Source of the DNA: SIG575 sp045534165
GTDB lineage: Bacteria > Bacillota > Clostridia > Oscillospirales > Acutalibacteraceae
Assembly: GCA_045534165.1 (NCBI GenBank)
Contig: JAZSJD010000036.1
Location: 1 to 55,592, forward strand
DNA: 55,592 nt
Direction: 5' to 3'
The position numbers and the translations under genes were made by a program. The stretch's first letter is position 1. The number at the start of each line of letters is the position of its first letter. The notes beneath the pieces were generated by a model. The model had not been told where the DNA came from and ran no database searches. It was given only the letters and a program-made list of their open reading frames with translations. Positions 24,334-32,372 of the stretch are shown one piece after another.

Positions 24334-25452
24334 ATGGAAAAAAAGATTAAAGTTGGCATTGCAGGCGCAAGAGGCCAATGTATGATTATGGGTTTGCAGA
24401 ATTGCGAAAACGTTGAAATTACTGCAATCTGTGACCTTGACGAAGGAATTCTCAAAGAAATTTCTGAAAAATATAATATTCCTAACACATACAGAATTTT
24501 TGACGATATGCTTGAAAGTGATATTGATGCAGTAATTATTGCAACTCCTATGCAATATCACGTAATGCAGACTCTGGCAGCTCTCGAGGCAGGCAAACAC
24601 GTTTTGAGTGAGGTTACAGCAGGCGTTACAATGGACGAACTCCACTGGCTTGTTGAAGCAGTTGAAAAAAGCGGCAAAACATATATGATGGCAGAAAATT
24701 ATTGCTATTCACCTCAGGCACAGATGATAAGAAATATGGCTGAAGCAGGAGTTTTTGGTAAACTCTATTTTGCTGAAGGTGAATATCTCCACGATATTAA
24801 GGAACTTGCAGTTTATAAAAACGGTAAAACTTCATGGAGAAGTTACTGGCAGCTCGGCACAAGAGGATGTTTTTATCCCACTCACAGCTTAGGCCCTGTT
24901 ATGAAATGTTTCCCCGGAAAGAGAATTAAAACAGTTTCTTCTTTCGGCACAGGCAGCTTTACTGCACCTGAGTTCAAACAGGATGATACAACACTTACAA
25001 TGTGCACACTTGATGGGGGTGAACTTGTTAAAATTCGTGTGGACTGTATTTCAAACAGACCGCATAACATGAACTACTATTCTCTCCAGGGAACAAAAGG
25101 TGCATATGAAGCACCAAGAGGCTTGGGAGATGAACATAAGGTTCACATTATGCCTGAAGATGCAGAATACGGATACAAACAGACATGGCAGCCTCTTTCA
25201 GACTATAAGGGATTATATTTGCCTGAAAGATATAAAACAGCAACAGAAGAACAGAAAAACACAGGTCACGAGGGTGGCGACTTCTTTATAGTGAAAGATT
25301 TCATTGATGCAGTAGCTAACGGAACAAAACCCTATGTTGATGTTTATGATGCTGTTGAATGGAGTGCAGTGGCATTGCTTTCAAATATTTCTGTACAGAA
25401 TGGCGGCAAGGCAATGGATATGCCTGATTTTAGAAAGAATGAGAAAGTATAA
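24334..25452 (+). CDS. Gfo/Idh/MocA-family oxidoreductase
   Basis: NAD(P)-dependent sugar or inositol-type dehydrogenase of 372 residues. The N-terminal Rossmann fold starts KVGIAGARGQCMIMGLQN and continues with ITAICDLDEG, AVIIATPMQYH and the AGKHVLSEVTAG block, where the family's usual catalytic 'EKP' Lys is replaced (SEV). C-terminal domain includes RGCFYPTHSLGPVMKC and HEGGDFFIVKDFIDAVANG. Without the EKP lysine, catalytic chemistry may differ or rely on other residues. ATG at 24334 is preferred because AAGGTGG is nine bases upstream; an ATG at 24325 abuts that site. Confidence 0.9.
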   Translation: MEKKIKVGIAGARGQCMIMGLQNCENVEITAICDLDEGILKEISEKYNIPNTYRIFDDMLESDIDAVIIATPMQYHVMQTLAALEAGKHVLSEVTAGVTMDELHWLVEAVEKSGKTYMMAENYCYSPQAQMIRNMAEAGVFGKLYFAEGEYLHDIKELAVYKNGKTSWRSYWQLGTRGCFYPTHSLGPVMKCFPGKRIKTVSSFGTGSFTAPEFKQDDTTLTMCTLDGGELVKIRVDCISNRPHNMNYYSLQGTKGAYEAPRGLGDEHKVHIMPEDAEYGYKQTWQPLSDYKGLYLPERYKTATEEQKNTGHEGGDFFIVKDFIDAVANGTKPYVDVYDAVEWSAVALLSNISVQNGGKAMDMPDFRKNEKV

Positions 25453-25472
25453 CAATCCGTAATATCTGTATA

Positions 25473-25501
25473 TTGACTTTTCTTATGTTTTGGATTAAGA
25501 T
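25473..25501 (+). promoter_or_regulatory. Promoter of the glpK operon
   Basis: TTGACT (25473-25478), 17-bp spacer, TAAGAT (25496-25501). Predicted start near 25508 leaves an 85-base leader containing a terminator-like hairpin. Confidence 0.6.
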
Positions 25502-25525
25502 ATTAATGTAATATTAAGTTAATTG

Positions 25526-25578
25526 GAGGGAAAACACACAACTTGAACTTTAAGTTGTAGGGTTTTCCCTTGTTTTTT
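25526..25578 (+). promoter_or_regulatory. Terminator-like hairpin in the glpK leader (candidate attenuator)
   Basis: Lower stem GGGAAAAC/GTTTTCCC (25528-25535, 25562-25569) and upper stem ACAACTT/AAGTTGT (25538-25544, 25552-25558), separated by a small internal loop and followed by TTGTTTTTT. The glpK ribosome site GGGGAGG (25579-25585) comes immediately after. Because a good promoter lies upstream and no gene lies between, the hairpin may be a regulated terminator; alternatively it simply ends the Gfo/Idh transcript. Confidence 0.6.
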
Positions 25579-25593
25579 GGGGAGGTTAAGTTT

Positions 25594-27096
25594 ATGGAGA
25601 AATATGTTCTTTCTCTTGACCAGGGCACCACAAGTTCAAGGGCAGTTGTTTTTGACAAATACGGTAAGATTGTGGCAAAATCTCAGAAAGAATTCAACCA
25701 GATTTATCCTAACACAGGATGGGTTGAACACGACCCTATGGAAATTCTTTACAGCCAATTTAACTCTATAACACAGCTTTTTGCACAATCAAAAGTAAGC
25801 CCTTCTCAGATTGCTGCAATAGGAATTACAAACCAGCGTGAAACCACAATTGTATGGGATAAAAACACAGGAAAGCCTGTTTATAATGCAATTGTGTGGC
25901 AATGCAGAAGAACAGCAAAAATGTGTGAGGAACTAAAGGAAAGAGGACTTGAAGAATATGTAAAGGAAAAAACAGGTCTTCTTATTGATGCATATTTCTC
26001 TGCAACAAAGATTAAATGGATTCTTGATAATGTTTCAGGCGCGAGAGAAGCAGCCGAAAGAGGCGATTTGCTTTTCGGAACGGTAGATACATGGCTTATC
26101 TGGAAGTTAACAGGGTGTCACATTACTGATTATTCAAATGCTTCAAGAACAATGCTTTTTGATGTAGATAAACTTTGCTGGGATGAAAAACTTTGCAAAG
26201 AACTTGAAGTTCCTATGTGTATGTTACCTGAAGTAAGACCTTCAAGTGAGGTTTACGGAAACGTATTAGGTGGCATTTTAGGCCTTGAAGATTTAGAAGG
26301 TGTTCCCGTTGCAAGTTCGATAGGTGACCAGCCCGCAGCTTTGTTTGGTCAGGCTTGTTTTGAAAAAGGTCAGGCGAAGAATACATATGGCACAGGTTGT
26401 TTCCTGCTGATGAATACGGGAGAAAAAAGAGTAAATTCTAAAAATAATCTTGTTTCCGGCGTAGCCTGGGGTATTGGCGACAAAGTTACATATTCTATTG
26501 AGGGTAGTGCTTTCAACGCAGGTTCAGTAATCAAATGGCTCAGAGATGAAGTAAGACTTATAGACTCAGCTCCACGAATTGATGAACTTGCAGAAACAGT
26601 TGAAAATGCAAACGGAGTTTATTTTGTTCCGGCTTTCACAGGTTTAGGTGCACCATATTGGGATATGTATGCAAGAGGATGTATGATGGGACTTACCCGT
26701 GGTGCAAACAGAGCTCACATAGCAAGAGCTTGTCTTGAGAGTATAGTGTTCCAGATGACTGATTTGCTTGAAGCAATGAATGCCGATTCAGGAATAGAAT
26801 TATCATCCTTGCGTGTTGATGGTGGAGCATCAGTAAGTAATATTATGATGCAGATTCAGTCCAATATGATAAGAACACCTGTTGACCGTCCTAAAATGGT
26901 GGAAACAACAGCTCTTGGTGCTGCATTCCTTGCAGGTCTGGCAGTAGGTTTCTGGAAAGATGAAACAGAGCTCAGCTCACTCAGAGAAGTTGACAGAATT
27001 TTCACCCCCCAGATGGATATAGAAGAACGTGATAAACTTTATGCAGGTTGGAAAAAGGCAGTCAAACGTTCAATGGATTGGGAAGAACACGAATAA
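25594..27096 (+). CDS. glpK: Glycerol kinase
   Basis: Phosphorylates glycerol to sn-glycerol 3-phosphate with ATP. 501 residues of the FGGY kinase family, with YVLSLDQGTTSSRAVVFDK at the N-terminus, the glycerol-specific QIYPNTGWVEHDP and NQRETTIVWDKNTGKPVYNA blocks, TYGTGCFLLMNTGE, and the C-terminal signature LRVDGGASVSNIMMQIQSNM. ATG at 25594 has GGGGAGG nine bases upstream. First gene of an operon with an Ldh-family dehydrogenase and malic enzyme; no glycerol facilitator or glycerol-3-phosphate dehydrogenase is nearby. Confidence 0.97.
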   Translation: MEKYVLSLDQGTTSSRAVVFDKYGKIVAKSQKEFNQIYPNTGWVEHDPMEILYSQFNSITQLFAQSKVSPSQIAAIGITNQRETTIVWDKNTGKPVYNAIVWQCRRTAKMCEELKERGLEEYVKEKTGLLIDAYFSATKIKWILDNVSGAREAAERGDLLFGTVDTWLIWKLTGCHITDYSNASRTMLFDVDKLCWDEKLCKELEVPMCMLPEVRPSSEVYGNVLGGILGLEDLEGVPVASSIGDQPAALFGQACFEKGQAKNTYGTGCFLLMNTGEKRVNSKNNLVSGVAWGIGDKVTYSIEGSAFNAGSVIKWLRDEVRLIDSAPRIDELAETVENANGVYFVPAFTGLGAPYWDMYARGCMMGLTRGANRAHIARACLESIVFQMTDLLEAMNADSGIELSSLRVDGGASVSNIMMQIQSNMIRTPVDRPKMVETTALGAAFLAGLAVGFWKDETELSSLREVDRIFTPQMDIEERDKLYAGWKKAVKRSMDWEEHE

Positions 27097-27118
27097 TTTA
27101 TTTAAGGAGAAAACAGAT

Positions 27119-28225
27119 ATGGGAAAAGTTATACTTGATTGGGAAACAGCGCAAAACTTTATAACAGATGCTTTTGCAGGCGTGGGTGTACCCAGAGAAG
27201 ATGCTGAAATTTGTACAGATGTTCTTCTTGAATCAGACAGACGTGGTATTGAATCTCACGGTTGTAACAGATTTAAACCTATTTATATTGACAGAATCAA
27301 CTGGGGAATCCAGAATCCTGTTACTGATTTTGAAATAATAAAAGAAACACCAACAACAGCTGTTGTTGATGGTCACGATGGTATGGGCCAGGTTATCGGT
27401 TATAAAGCGATGACTATGGCGATTGAAAAGGCAAAACAATATGGTATGGGTATGGTTGTTGTTCGTAATTCATGTCACTATGGTATTGCAGGCTATTACA
27501 CAACAATGGCAACAAAAGCAGGTTGCATCGGCATGACAGGTACAAATGCTCGTCCTTCAGTTGCTCCTACACACGGTGTTGAAGGTATGTTTGGTACAAA
27601 CCCCTTCACAATCGGTGTTCCCACAGATGAAGAATTTGATTTTAATTTTGACTGTGCAACTTCAATTACACAGAATGGTAAAGTTGAATATTACGAAAGA
27701 ATCGGAGAAGAAGTACATCCCGGAACAATAATCGGCATTGATGGTGAGGCTGTTGAAGGTGATGCAGGTGTAGCACTTAAGAAAATCCGTAATGGCACAG
27801 CTGCACTTACAACACTTGGCGGTATCGGTGAAGAACTTGGTGGATACAAAGGTTATGGTTTTGCTCTTGCAGTAGAATTTTTCTCTGCAGCTCTGCAGGA
27901 CGGCGCATATGGTAAAGCACTTGACGGTGTAGGTGAAAACGGAGAAAAAGTTCCTTATCATCTTGGCCATTTCTTTATTGCGATTGATACAAACCACTTC
28001 CTTGGTGAAGATGTTTGCAGAAAGAAAACAGGTGACATCATCCGTTCAATCCGTGCGTCAAAGAAAGTTCCCGGCCAGGAAAGAATTTATACAGCAGGCG
28101 AAAAAGAATATGAAATCTGGCAACAGAGAAAAGATTCAGGTGTTCCCATTAACGAATCTGTTCAGAAGGAAATGTCAAAAGTACGTGACGATTTAGGTCT
28201 TGACTATAAATTCCCGTGGGAATAA
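27119..28225 (+). CDS. Malate/L-lactate dehydrogenase family oxidoreductase (LDH2 type)
   Basis: A 368-residue NAD(P)-dependent 2-hydroxyacid dehydrogenase of the LDH2/MDHG2 family (PF02615), a fold unrelated to classical malate dehydrogenase. Typical blocks: SDRRGIESHGCNRF, VDGHDGMGQVIGYKAM, VRNSCHYGIAGYY (catalytic His), MTGTNARPSVAPTHG and GTNPFTIGVP, GGYKGYGFALAVEF. Family members oxidise malate, lactate, sulfolactate or ureidoglycolate. Malate is favoured here because malic enzyme follows 15 bases later. ATG at 27119 with AAGGAGA upstream. Confidence 0.9.
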   Translation: MGKVILDWETAQNFITDAFAGVGVPREDAEICTDVLLESDRRGIESHGCNRFKPIYIDRINWGIQNPVTDFEIIKETPTTAVVDGHDGMGQVIGYKAMTMAIEKAKQYGMGMVVVRNSCHYGIAGYYTTMATKAGCIGMTGTNARPSVAPTHGVEGMFGTNPFTIGVPTDEEFDFNFDCATSITQNGKVEYYERIGEEVHPGTIIGIDGEAVEGDAGVALKKIRNGTAALTTLGGIGEELGGYKGYGFALAVEFFSAALQDGAYGKALDGVGENGEKVPYHLGHFFIAIDTNHFLGEDVCRKKTGDIIRSIRASKKVPGQERIYTAGEKEYEIWQQRKDSGVPINESVQKEMSKVRDDLGLDYKFPWE

Positions 28226-28240
28226 TTGGAGGAAAAGATA

Positions 28241-29419
28241 ATGGATTACGCAAAAAAAGCTCTTGAATGTCACTATGAGTGGCAAGGCAAAATTGAAGTT
28301 AATGCAAGAGCAAAAGTAAACGATAAAGAATCTTTGTCTTTGGCATACACACCCGGTGTTGCACAGCCCTGCCTTGAAATTAATAAAGATTACTCAAAAA
28401 GCTATGAACTTACACGTCGCCATAATCTTGTTGCAGTTATCACAGATGGCACAGCAGTTTTAGGTCTTGGCGATATCGGACCTGAAGCAGGTATGCCTGT
28501 TATGGAGGGTAAATGTGTTCTTTTCAAAGAGTTTGCAGGTGTTGATGCTTTCCCTCTCTGCATCCGTTCAAAAGATGTTGATGAAATCGTAAACACTATT
28601 GCACTTCTTGCAGGCTCTTTCGGTGGCATTAACCTTGAGGATATTGCAGCTCCCCGTTGTTTTGAAATTGAAAGAAAACTCAAAGAAAGAGAAGATGTTG
28701 ATATCCCTGTTTTCCACGATGACCAGCACGGTACAGCTATTGTTTGCTCTGCTGCATTGATGAATGCACTTAAATGTGTAGGCAAAAAAGTTGAAGATGC
28801 CACAGTTGTTATCAATGGTGCAGGCTCAGCAGGTATTGCAATTGCAAAATTGTTCATCAGGATCGGTGTTAAAAACCTTATTATGTGTGACCGTTTCGGC
28901 ATCGTTTGCAAAGGCAAAGCAGGTATGACTTCTGCACAGGAAGAAATGGCTGAAATTTCAAATAAAGATAACATTGACGGCACACTTGCAGATGCGCTCA
29001 AAGGTGCAGACGTACTTGTAGGTGTTTCTGCTCCCGGTTGTGTTTCTCAGGATATGATAAAATCAATGGCAAAAGACCCAATCGTTATGGCTATGGCAAA
29101 CCCTGTTCCTGAAATTATGCCTGATGAAGCGAAAGCGGCAGGTGCAGCAGTAGTAGGCACAGGAAGAAGTGACTATCCTAACCAGATTAACAATGTTCTT
29201 GCTTTCCCCGGAATCTTCCGTGGCGCACTTGATGTAAGAGCAAGTGATATAAATGAAGAAATGAAAATTGCTGCTGCAAAGGCAATTGCTTCACTTGTTT
29301 CAGATGAAGAACTTAATCCCGAATATATTATTCCCAAAGCTTTTGATGAAAGAGTCGGCAAAACTGTGGCTGCAGCTGTTGCAGAAGCAGCACGTAAAAC
29401 AGGCGTTGCAAGAATCTGA
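28241..29419 (+). CDS. NAD(P)-dependent malic enzyme
   Basis: Oxidatively decarboxylates malate to pyruvate and CO2 in the cytoplasm. The 392 residues show the short bacterial form without a phosphotransacetylase domain: LSLAYTPGVAQPCLEI, AVITDGTAVLGLGDIGPEAG, KEFAGVDAFPLC, INLEDIAAPRCFEIE, PVFHDDQHGTAIV (metal ligands) and a Rossmann motif VVINGAGSAGIAIAKL; SDYPNQINNVLAFPGIFRGA near the C-terminus. ATG at 28241 with TTGGAGGA upstream. Its product, pyruvate, would feed PFOR. Confidence 0.96.
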   Translation: MDYAKKALECHYEWQGKIEVNARAKVNDKESLSLAYTPGVAQPCLEINKDYSKSYELTRRHNLVAVITDGTAVLGLGDIGPEAGMPVMEGKCVLFKEFAGVDAFPLCIRSKDVDEIVNTIALLAGSFGGINLEDIAAPRCFEIERKLKEREDVDIPVFHDDQHGTAIVCSAALMNALKCVGKKVEDATVVINGAGSAGIAIAKLFIRIGVKNLIMCDRFGIVCKGKAGMTSAQEEMAEISNKDNIDGTLADALKGADVLVGVSAPGCVSQDMIKSMAKDPIVMAMANPVPEIMPDEAKAAGAAVVGTGRSDYPNQINNVLAFPGIFRGALDVRASDINEEMKIAAAKAIASLVSDEELNPEYIIPKAFDERVGKTVAAAVAEAARKTGVARI

Positions 29420-29430
29420 ATTTTAAAATT

Positions 29431-29470
29431 AAAATACCGTATGTTCATATTGAACATACGGTATTTTTCT
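29431..29470. terminator. Bidirectional intrinsic terminator
   Basis: Perfect 17-bp inverted repeat AAAATACCGTATGTTCA/TGAACATACGGTATTTT (29431-29447, 29451-29467) between the convergent malic enzyme and DUF1294 genes. Confidence 0.9.
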
Positions 29471-29732
29471 ATCTCATTATCAAGTAAATCAATATAATTT
29501 GTGCAATTAAAATTAACGGAATTCCAAGAACAAACAAAAGTTTTTTAGTCTTATGTCTGAAGAAAAACATTCCTGCAAGTCCACCTGATGCACCGCCTGC
29601 AACAGAAAGTGCCAACAAAACCGCAACGGGAATTCTCCATAATTTTTTTCTTGCTTTGAATTTATCAATGCCAAAAACAATAAAAGTAATTACATTGATT
29701 ACAATTAAATAAATTAAAAATATCCAATCCAT
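29469..29732 (-). CDS. DUF1294-family small membrane protein
   Basis: An 87-residue protein with three hydrophobic segments and the DUF1294 pattern: VFGIDKFKARKKLWRIP, then LSVAGGASGGLAGMFFFRHK and KKLLFVLGIPLILIAQ. Function unknown in the family. It begins one base after the stop of the large secreted-protein gene, so the two are translated from one message. Confidence 0.88.
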   Translation of the reverse strand: MDWIFLIYLIVINVITFIVFGIDKFKARKKLWRIPVAVLLALSVAGGASGGLAGMFFFRHKTKKLLFVLGIPLILIAQIILIYLIMR

Positions 29733-29733
29733 T

Positions 29734-32283
29734 TTATTGCTTCACTTCAAATGTGTATTCTGTGTCGGGGTCTCTTGCTTCATAGACAAAGCTGAAACCA
29801 TATGTACCGTCATCGTTGTAGAATACGCTGTAACCGTCATAACCATTGGATGAAGCAAGGTTTAATTTCTCACCATTCATATAGATTTCAGGGCAGGTAA
29901 GGTCTGTGAAACCATCAACCCTTACTGCAATATTGTTTCTTCCGCCTTGGATTGAAAATGCAGCAGAATTATTTTCACATTTAACGGTAGGAACAAGTTT
30001 ATCTTCTTTAACAGTACCTTTTGTGGCTTTAACTGTTATAGGATTAAGGCAACTATCTTCACGTACTTTGAGAACCTGCGCATCTGTTTCTTCTGTACCC
30101 TGACCCCAGGGAAGAAGAACAAGATTCAATTTAATTGAGTCTCCTGCTTTGAAAGAAACTCTTTTTGCATCAAGAGTGAGAACACCTGAAGATTGCTCAT
30201 TTGTAGATTGTTCTCTGAAAACGAGAGGAATCTGGCTTTCTTTTCCGTCAATAATTATTTCGCTGTCACGTGCAAGTAAAGCGAAACTGCAACCGAAGCG
30301 GTTTTCAACCTGGTCGAGAGTATCATCTGTTACGTCGAAGAAGCTGAAATAAGGAGAATCGCTTCCCAGAGTGTAATATTTTGTTTTTAATGATGAATCC
30401 ACATTAGTAACAACAGGTGCATTGTTTTCATCAAGATATCCTGTTTTATTGTATTTTACATAACGTCCGTCAAAATAGAACAGGTCAAAATCTTTTTTGA
30501 AATTTGCAAATTCCATATCACGCAGGAAGTTGATTTCAACTGTGTAATATGTTCTGTTTTCGTCTGTCTGCGGGAATTCTACATGACGCAGAGTATATTC
30601 GTAAGAACCACAGTCTGAAATATAGTTCTGAGTTATATCGGAATAAGTCTGACCTACTGAATCAATCTGAGCATCAACATATTCACTCAAAACAGTTTCT
30701 TTGTTGAAAATACCAAGAGCTTTCGGGGTGTAATTAACAAATTTTAAAATACCAACTGAGTTAAACTGTGGCTGTTCAGGCCAGATGATTCCGCTTCTTG
30801 TTCTGAAATCGGGGAGAGTCCAGCCGTCTTTATCAAAAACAAAGTAAGGTGCAATACAGTTGGATTCAGTTGTACCTGTTGAAAGGTGATAATATGAAAC
30901 GTGGAATTCAATTGATGATAACTGTTTAAGAGGGAATTTGCCCCAGTTCTGATAAAGGTTAAGAAGTGTAAATGAGAGAGTTTCATTTGCTTTTATTGAA
31001 ACAGGGAAGAAACTGTCACCATACTGATAATCTTTTACACTGTAAAAAGGTTCGCCACCATCGCCCTGGAAATTTTTGCATACTTCCACGTCAATGGGAA
31101 CAAGAGTGTTTTTATCGTCAAGGATTGCACCTGATTCAAGGCAACCGTTTGTGCCGAACATTCTGATGTAGAAGTTTCTGTCATTGTCGTCTGATTCAAT
31201 TGTGATAGGTGCTTTGAACTGCCATTCAGGGTTGTTGTAAGCAGTTGTGAAATCTGTACCATTCATTGTGAAAGTATAAGCGCCTCTCAATGGGTCATAT
31301 CCAATAAAACGTGCGCCTGAATCGGAGGAGTCAACAGTAATTCCTGCAAGAGGATTTCTTTCAAGGTAAGCTTCTTTTTCTATTCCTTCAAAGGAATGAG
31401 TTTTATCTGTGTAAATTCTTGTGCCGAAAGTTACATTGTTAAGGGGAGAAGACCCTGTTTCGTCATATTTGTTAATGCCTGTACCTGCTGTGTAGTTAGC
31501 AACAAATTTCAGCACATAATAACCATCTTCAAGAGAAAGGTTTGTTAATTTTACTGAACCGTCATAAGGTGCAATAAAGCCTACAACACCTACATTCTTT
31601 ATATCAAAAGCAACGTAATGAAGTGAGGGTGTTTCACCTGTTGTGTTGGGATAAACACCACCATCATCTTTAGCTTGGAAAGATGCAACTGTATCGGCAG
31701 GAATTTTTATAATACTGCCGAATTCTTTAAGGGCAGTTGTTTCTTCACTTGCCAGAAGTGTTGATTGATTATAAAGTCTGTCACCATAAAGATGATATGT
31801 TTTGTCAACTTTGAAAAGGTTTGATTTTCCGTCAAAATCTCTTACATGGCAATCGTAATAATAAACACCCAGTCTTATTGTGTTTACTCTGCCTATTGCG
31901 GAAGAATCAGAAGAATAATATGTTTTACCGCTCTGGTCAATGAAATATGTATCAAAACTGTTTTCAACATAAACGTTACCATCAAGGTCTGTGAGTGTTG
32001 CAGAGTTTTTCTTGCCGAGAGAATGAGTGAAAATCATATTAGTGTTTTTCATCTCATAAGCACTTCTGTCAGCATCAGTATATTTTGCCTGAGCCTGATT
32101 TTTAACTTCACTTGCAAATTTAATTGAGTCTGCCATATTTGTCTGGCCATCAATATCATTTACAATTTCAGTTTTTTCTTTTTCAGGTTTCTTGATTTCA
32201 CCAAATTCACCATAACCTACTGCGCAGAAAATAACCTGCAGAAAAGTAAGAACAGTTGCTAAAAATTTCATAATGGAATCCAT
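29734..32283 (-). CDS. Large secreted protein of unknown function
   Basis: An 849-residue exported protein: hydrophobic N-terminus (IMKFLATVLTFLQVIFCAVG) followed by a charged linker (EIKKPEKEKTEIV). The remainder looks like a chain of beta-rich domains with many aromatic residues (for example GVYYYDCHVRDF, SSIEFHVSYYHLSTG, GVLTLDAKRVSFKAGDSIKL) and no recognisable catalytic motif, dockerin or anchor. Surface carbohydrate interaction is possible but only a guess. ATG at 32283 has AAAGGAGTG seven bases upstream. It has its own minus-strand promoter and is followed by DUF1294. Confidence 0.8.
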   Translation of the reverse strand: MDSIMKFLATVLTFLQVIFCAVGYGEFGEIKKPEKEKTEIVNDIDGQTNMADSIKFASEVKNQAQAKYTDADRSAYEMKNTNMIFTHSLGKKNSATLTDLDGNVYVENSFDTYFIDQSGKTYYSSDSSAIGRVNTIRLGVYYYDCHVRDFDGKSNLFKVDKTYHLYGDRLYNQSTLLASEETTALKEFGSIIKIPADTVASFQAKDDGGVYPNTTGETPSLHYVAFDIKNVGVVGFIAPYDGSVKLTNLSLEDGYYVLKFVANYTAGTGINKYDETGSSPLNNVTFGTRIYTDKTHSFEGIEKEAYLERNPLAGITVDSSDSGARFIGYDPLRGAYTFTMNGTDFTTAYNNPEWQFKAPITIESDDNDRNFYIRMFGTNGCLESGAILDDKNTLVPIDVEVCKNFQGDGGEPFYSVKDYQYGDSFFPVSIKANETLSFTLLNLYQNWGKFPLKQLSSIEFHVSYYHLSTGTTESNCIAPYFVFDKDGWTLPDFRTRSGIIWPEQPQFNSVGILKFVNYTPKALGIFNKETVLSEYVDAQIDSVGQTYSDITQNYISDCGSYEYTLRHVEFPQTDENRTYYTVEINFLRDMEFANFKKDFDLFYFDGRYVKYNKTGYLDENNAPVVTNVDSSLKTKYYTLGSDSPYFSFFDVTDDTLDQVENRFGCSFALLARDSEIIIDGKESQIPLVFREQSTNEQSSGVLTLDAKRVSFKAGDSIKLNLVLLPWGQGTEETDAQVLKVREDSCLNPITVKATKGTVKEDKLVPTVKCENNSAAFSIQGGRNNIAVRVDGFTDLTCPEIYMNGEKLNLASSNGYDGYSVFYNDDGTYGFSFVYEARDPDTEYTFEVKQ

Positions 32284-32310
32284 AAAAACACTCCTTTCAG
32301 GTTCAAAATT

Positions 32311-32339
32311 ATTTTAATACAACTAAAAAACAAAGTCAA
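32311..32339 (-). promoter_or_regulatory. Promoter of the large secreted-protein gene
   Basis: Minus strand: TTGACT (32339-32334), 17-bp spacer, TAAAAT (32316-32311), immediately after the hemW terminator. Confidence 0.65.
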
Positions 32340-32340
32340 C

Positions 32341-32372
32341 AAAAAACGATGCAAAAGAATTTTGCACCGTTT
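32341..32372 (-). terminator. Intrinsic terminator after hemW
   Basis: Minus-strand stem AAACGGTGCAAAA/TTTTGCATCGTTT (one mismatch/wobble), loop TTC, T-run at 32346-32341; the stem overlaps the hemW stop codon. Confidence 0.8.

Noticed and set aside
28402..29001. 199-codon minus-strand frame inside the malic enzyme gene
   Set aside because: Antisense shadow; the plus strand encodes all malic enzyme motifs.
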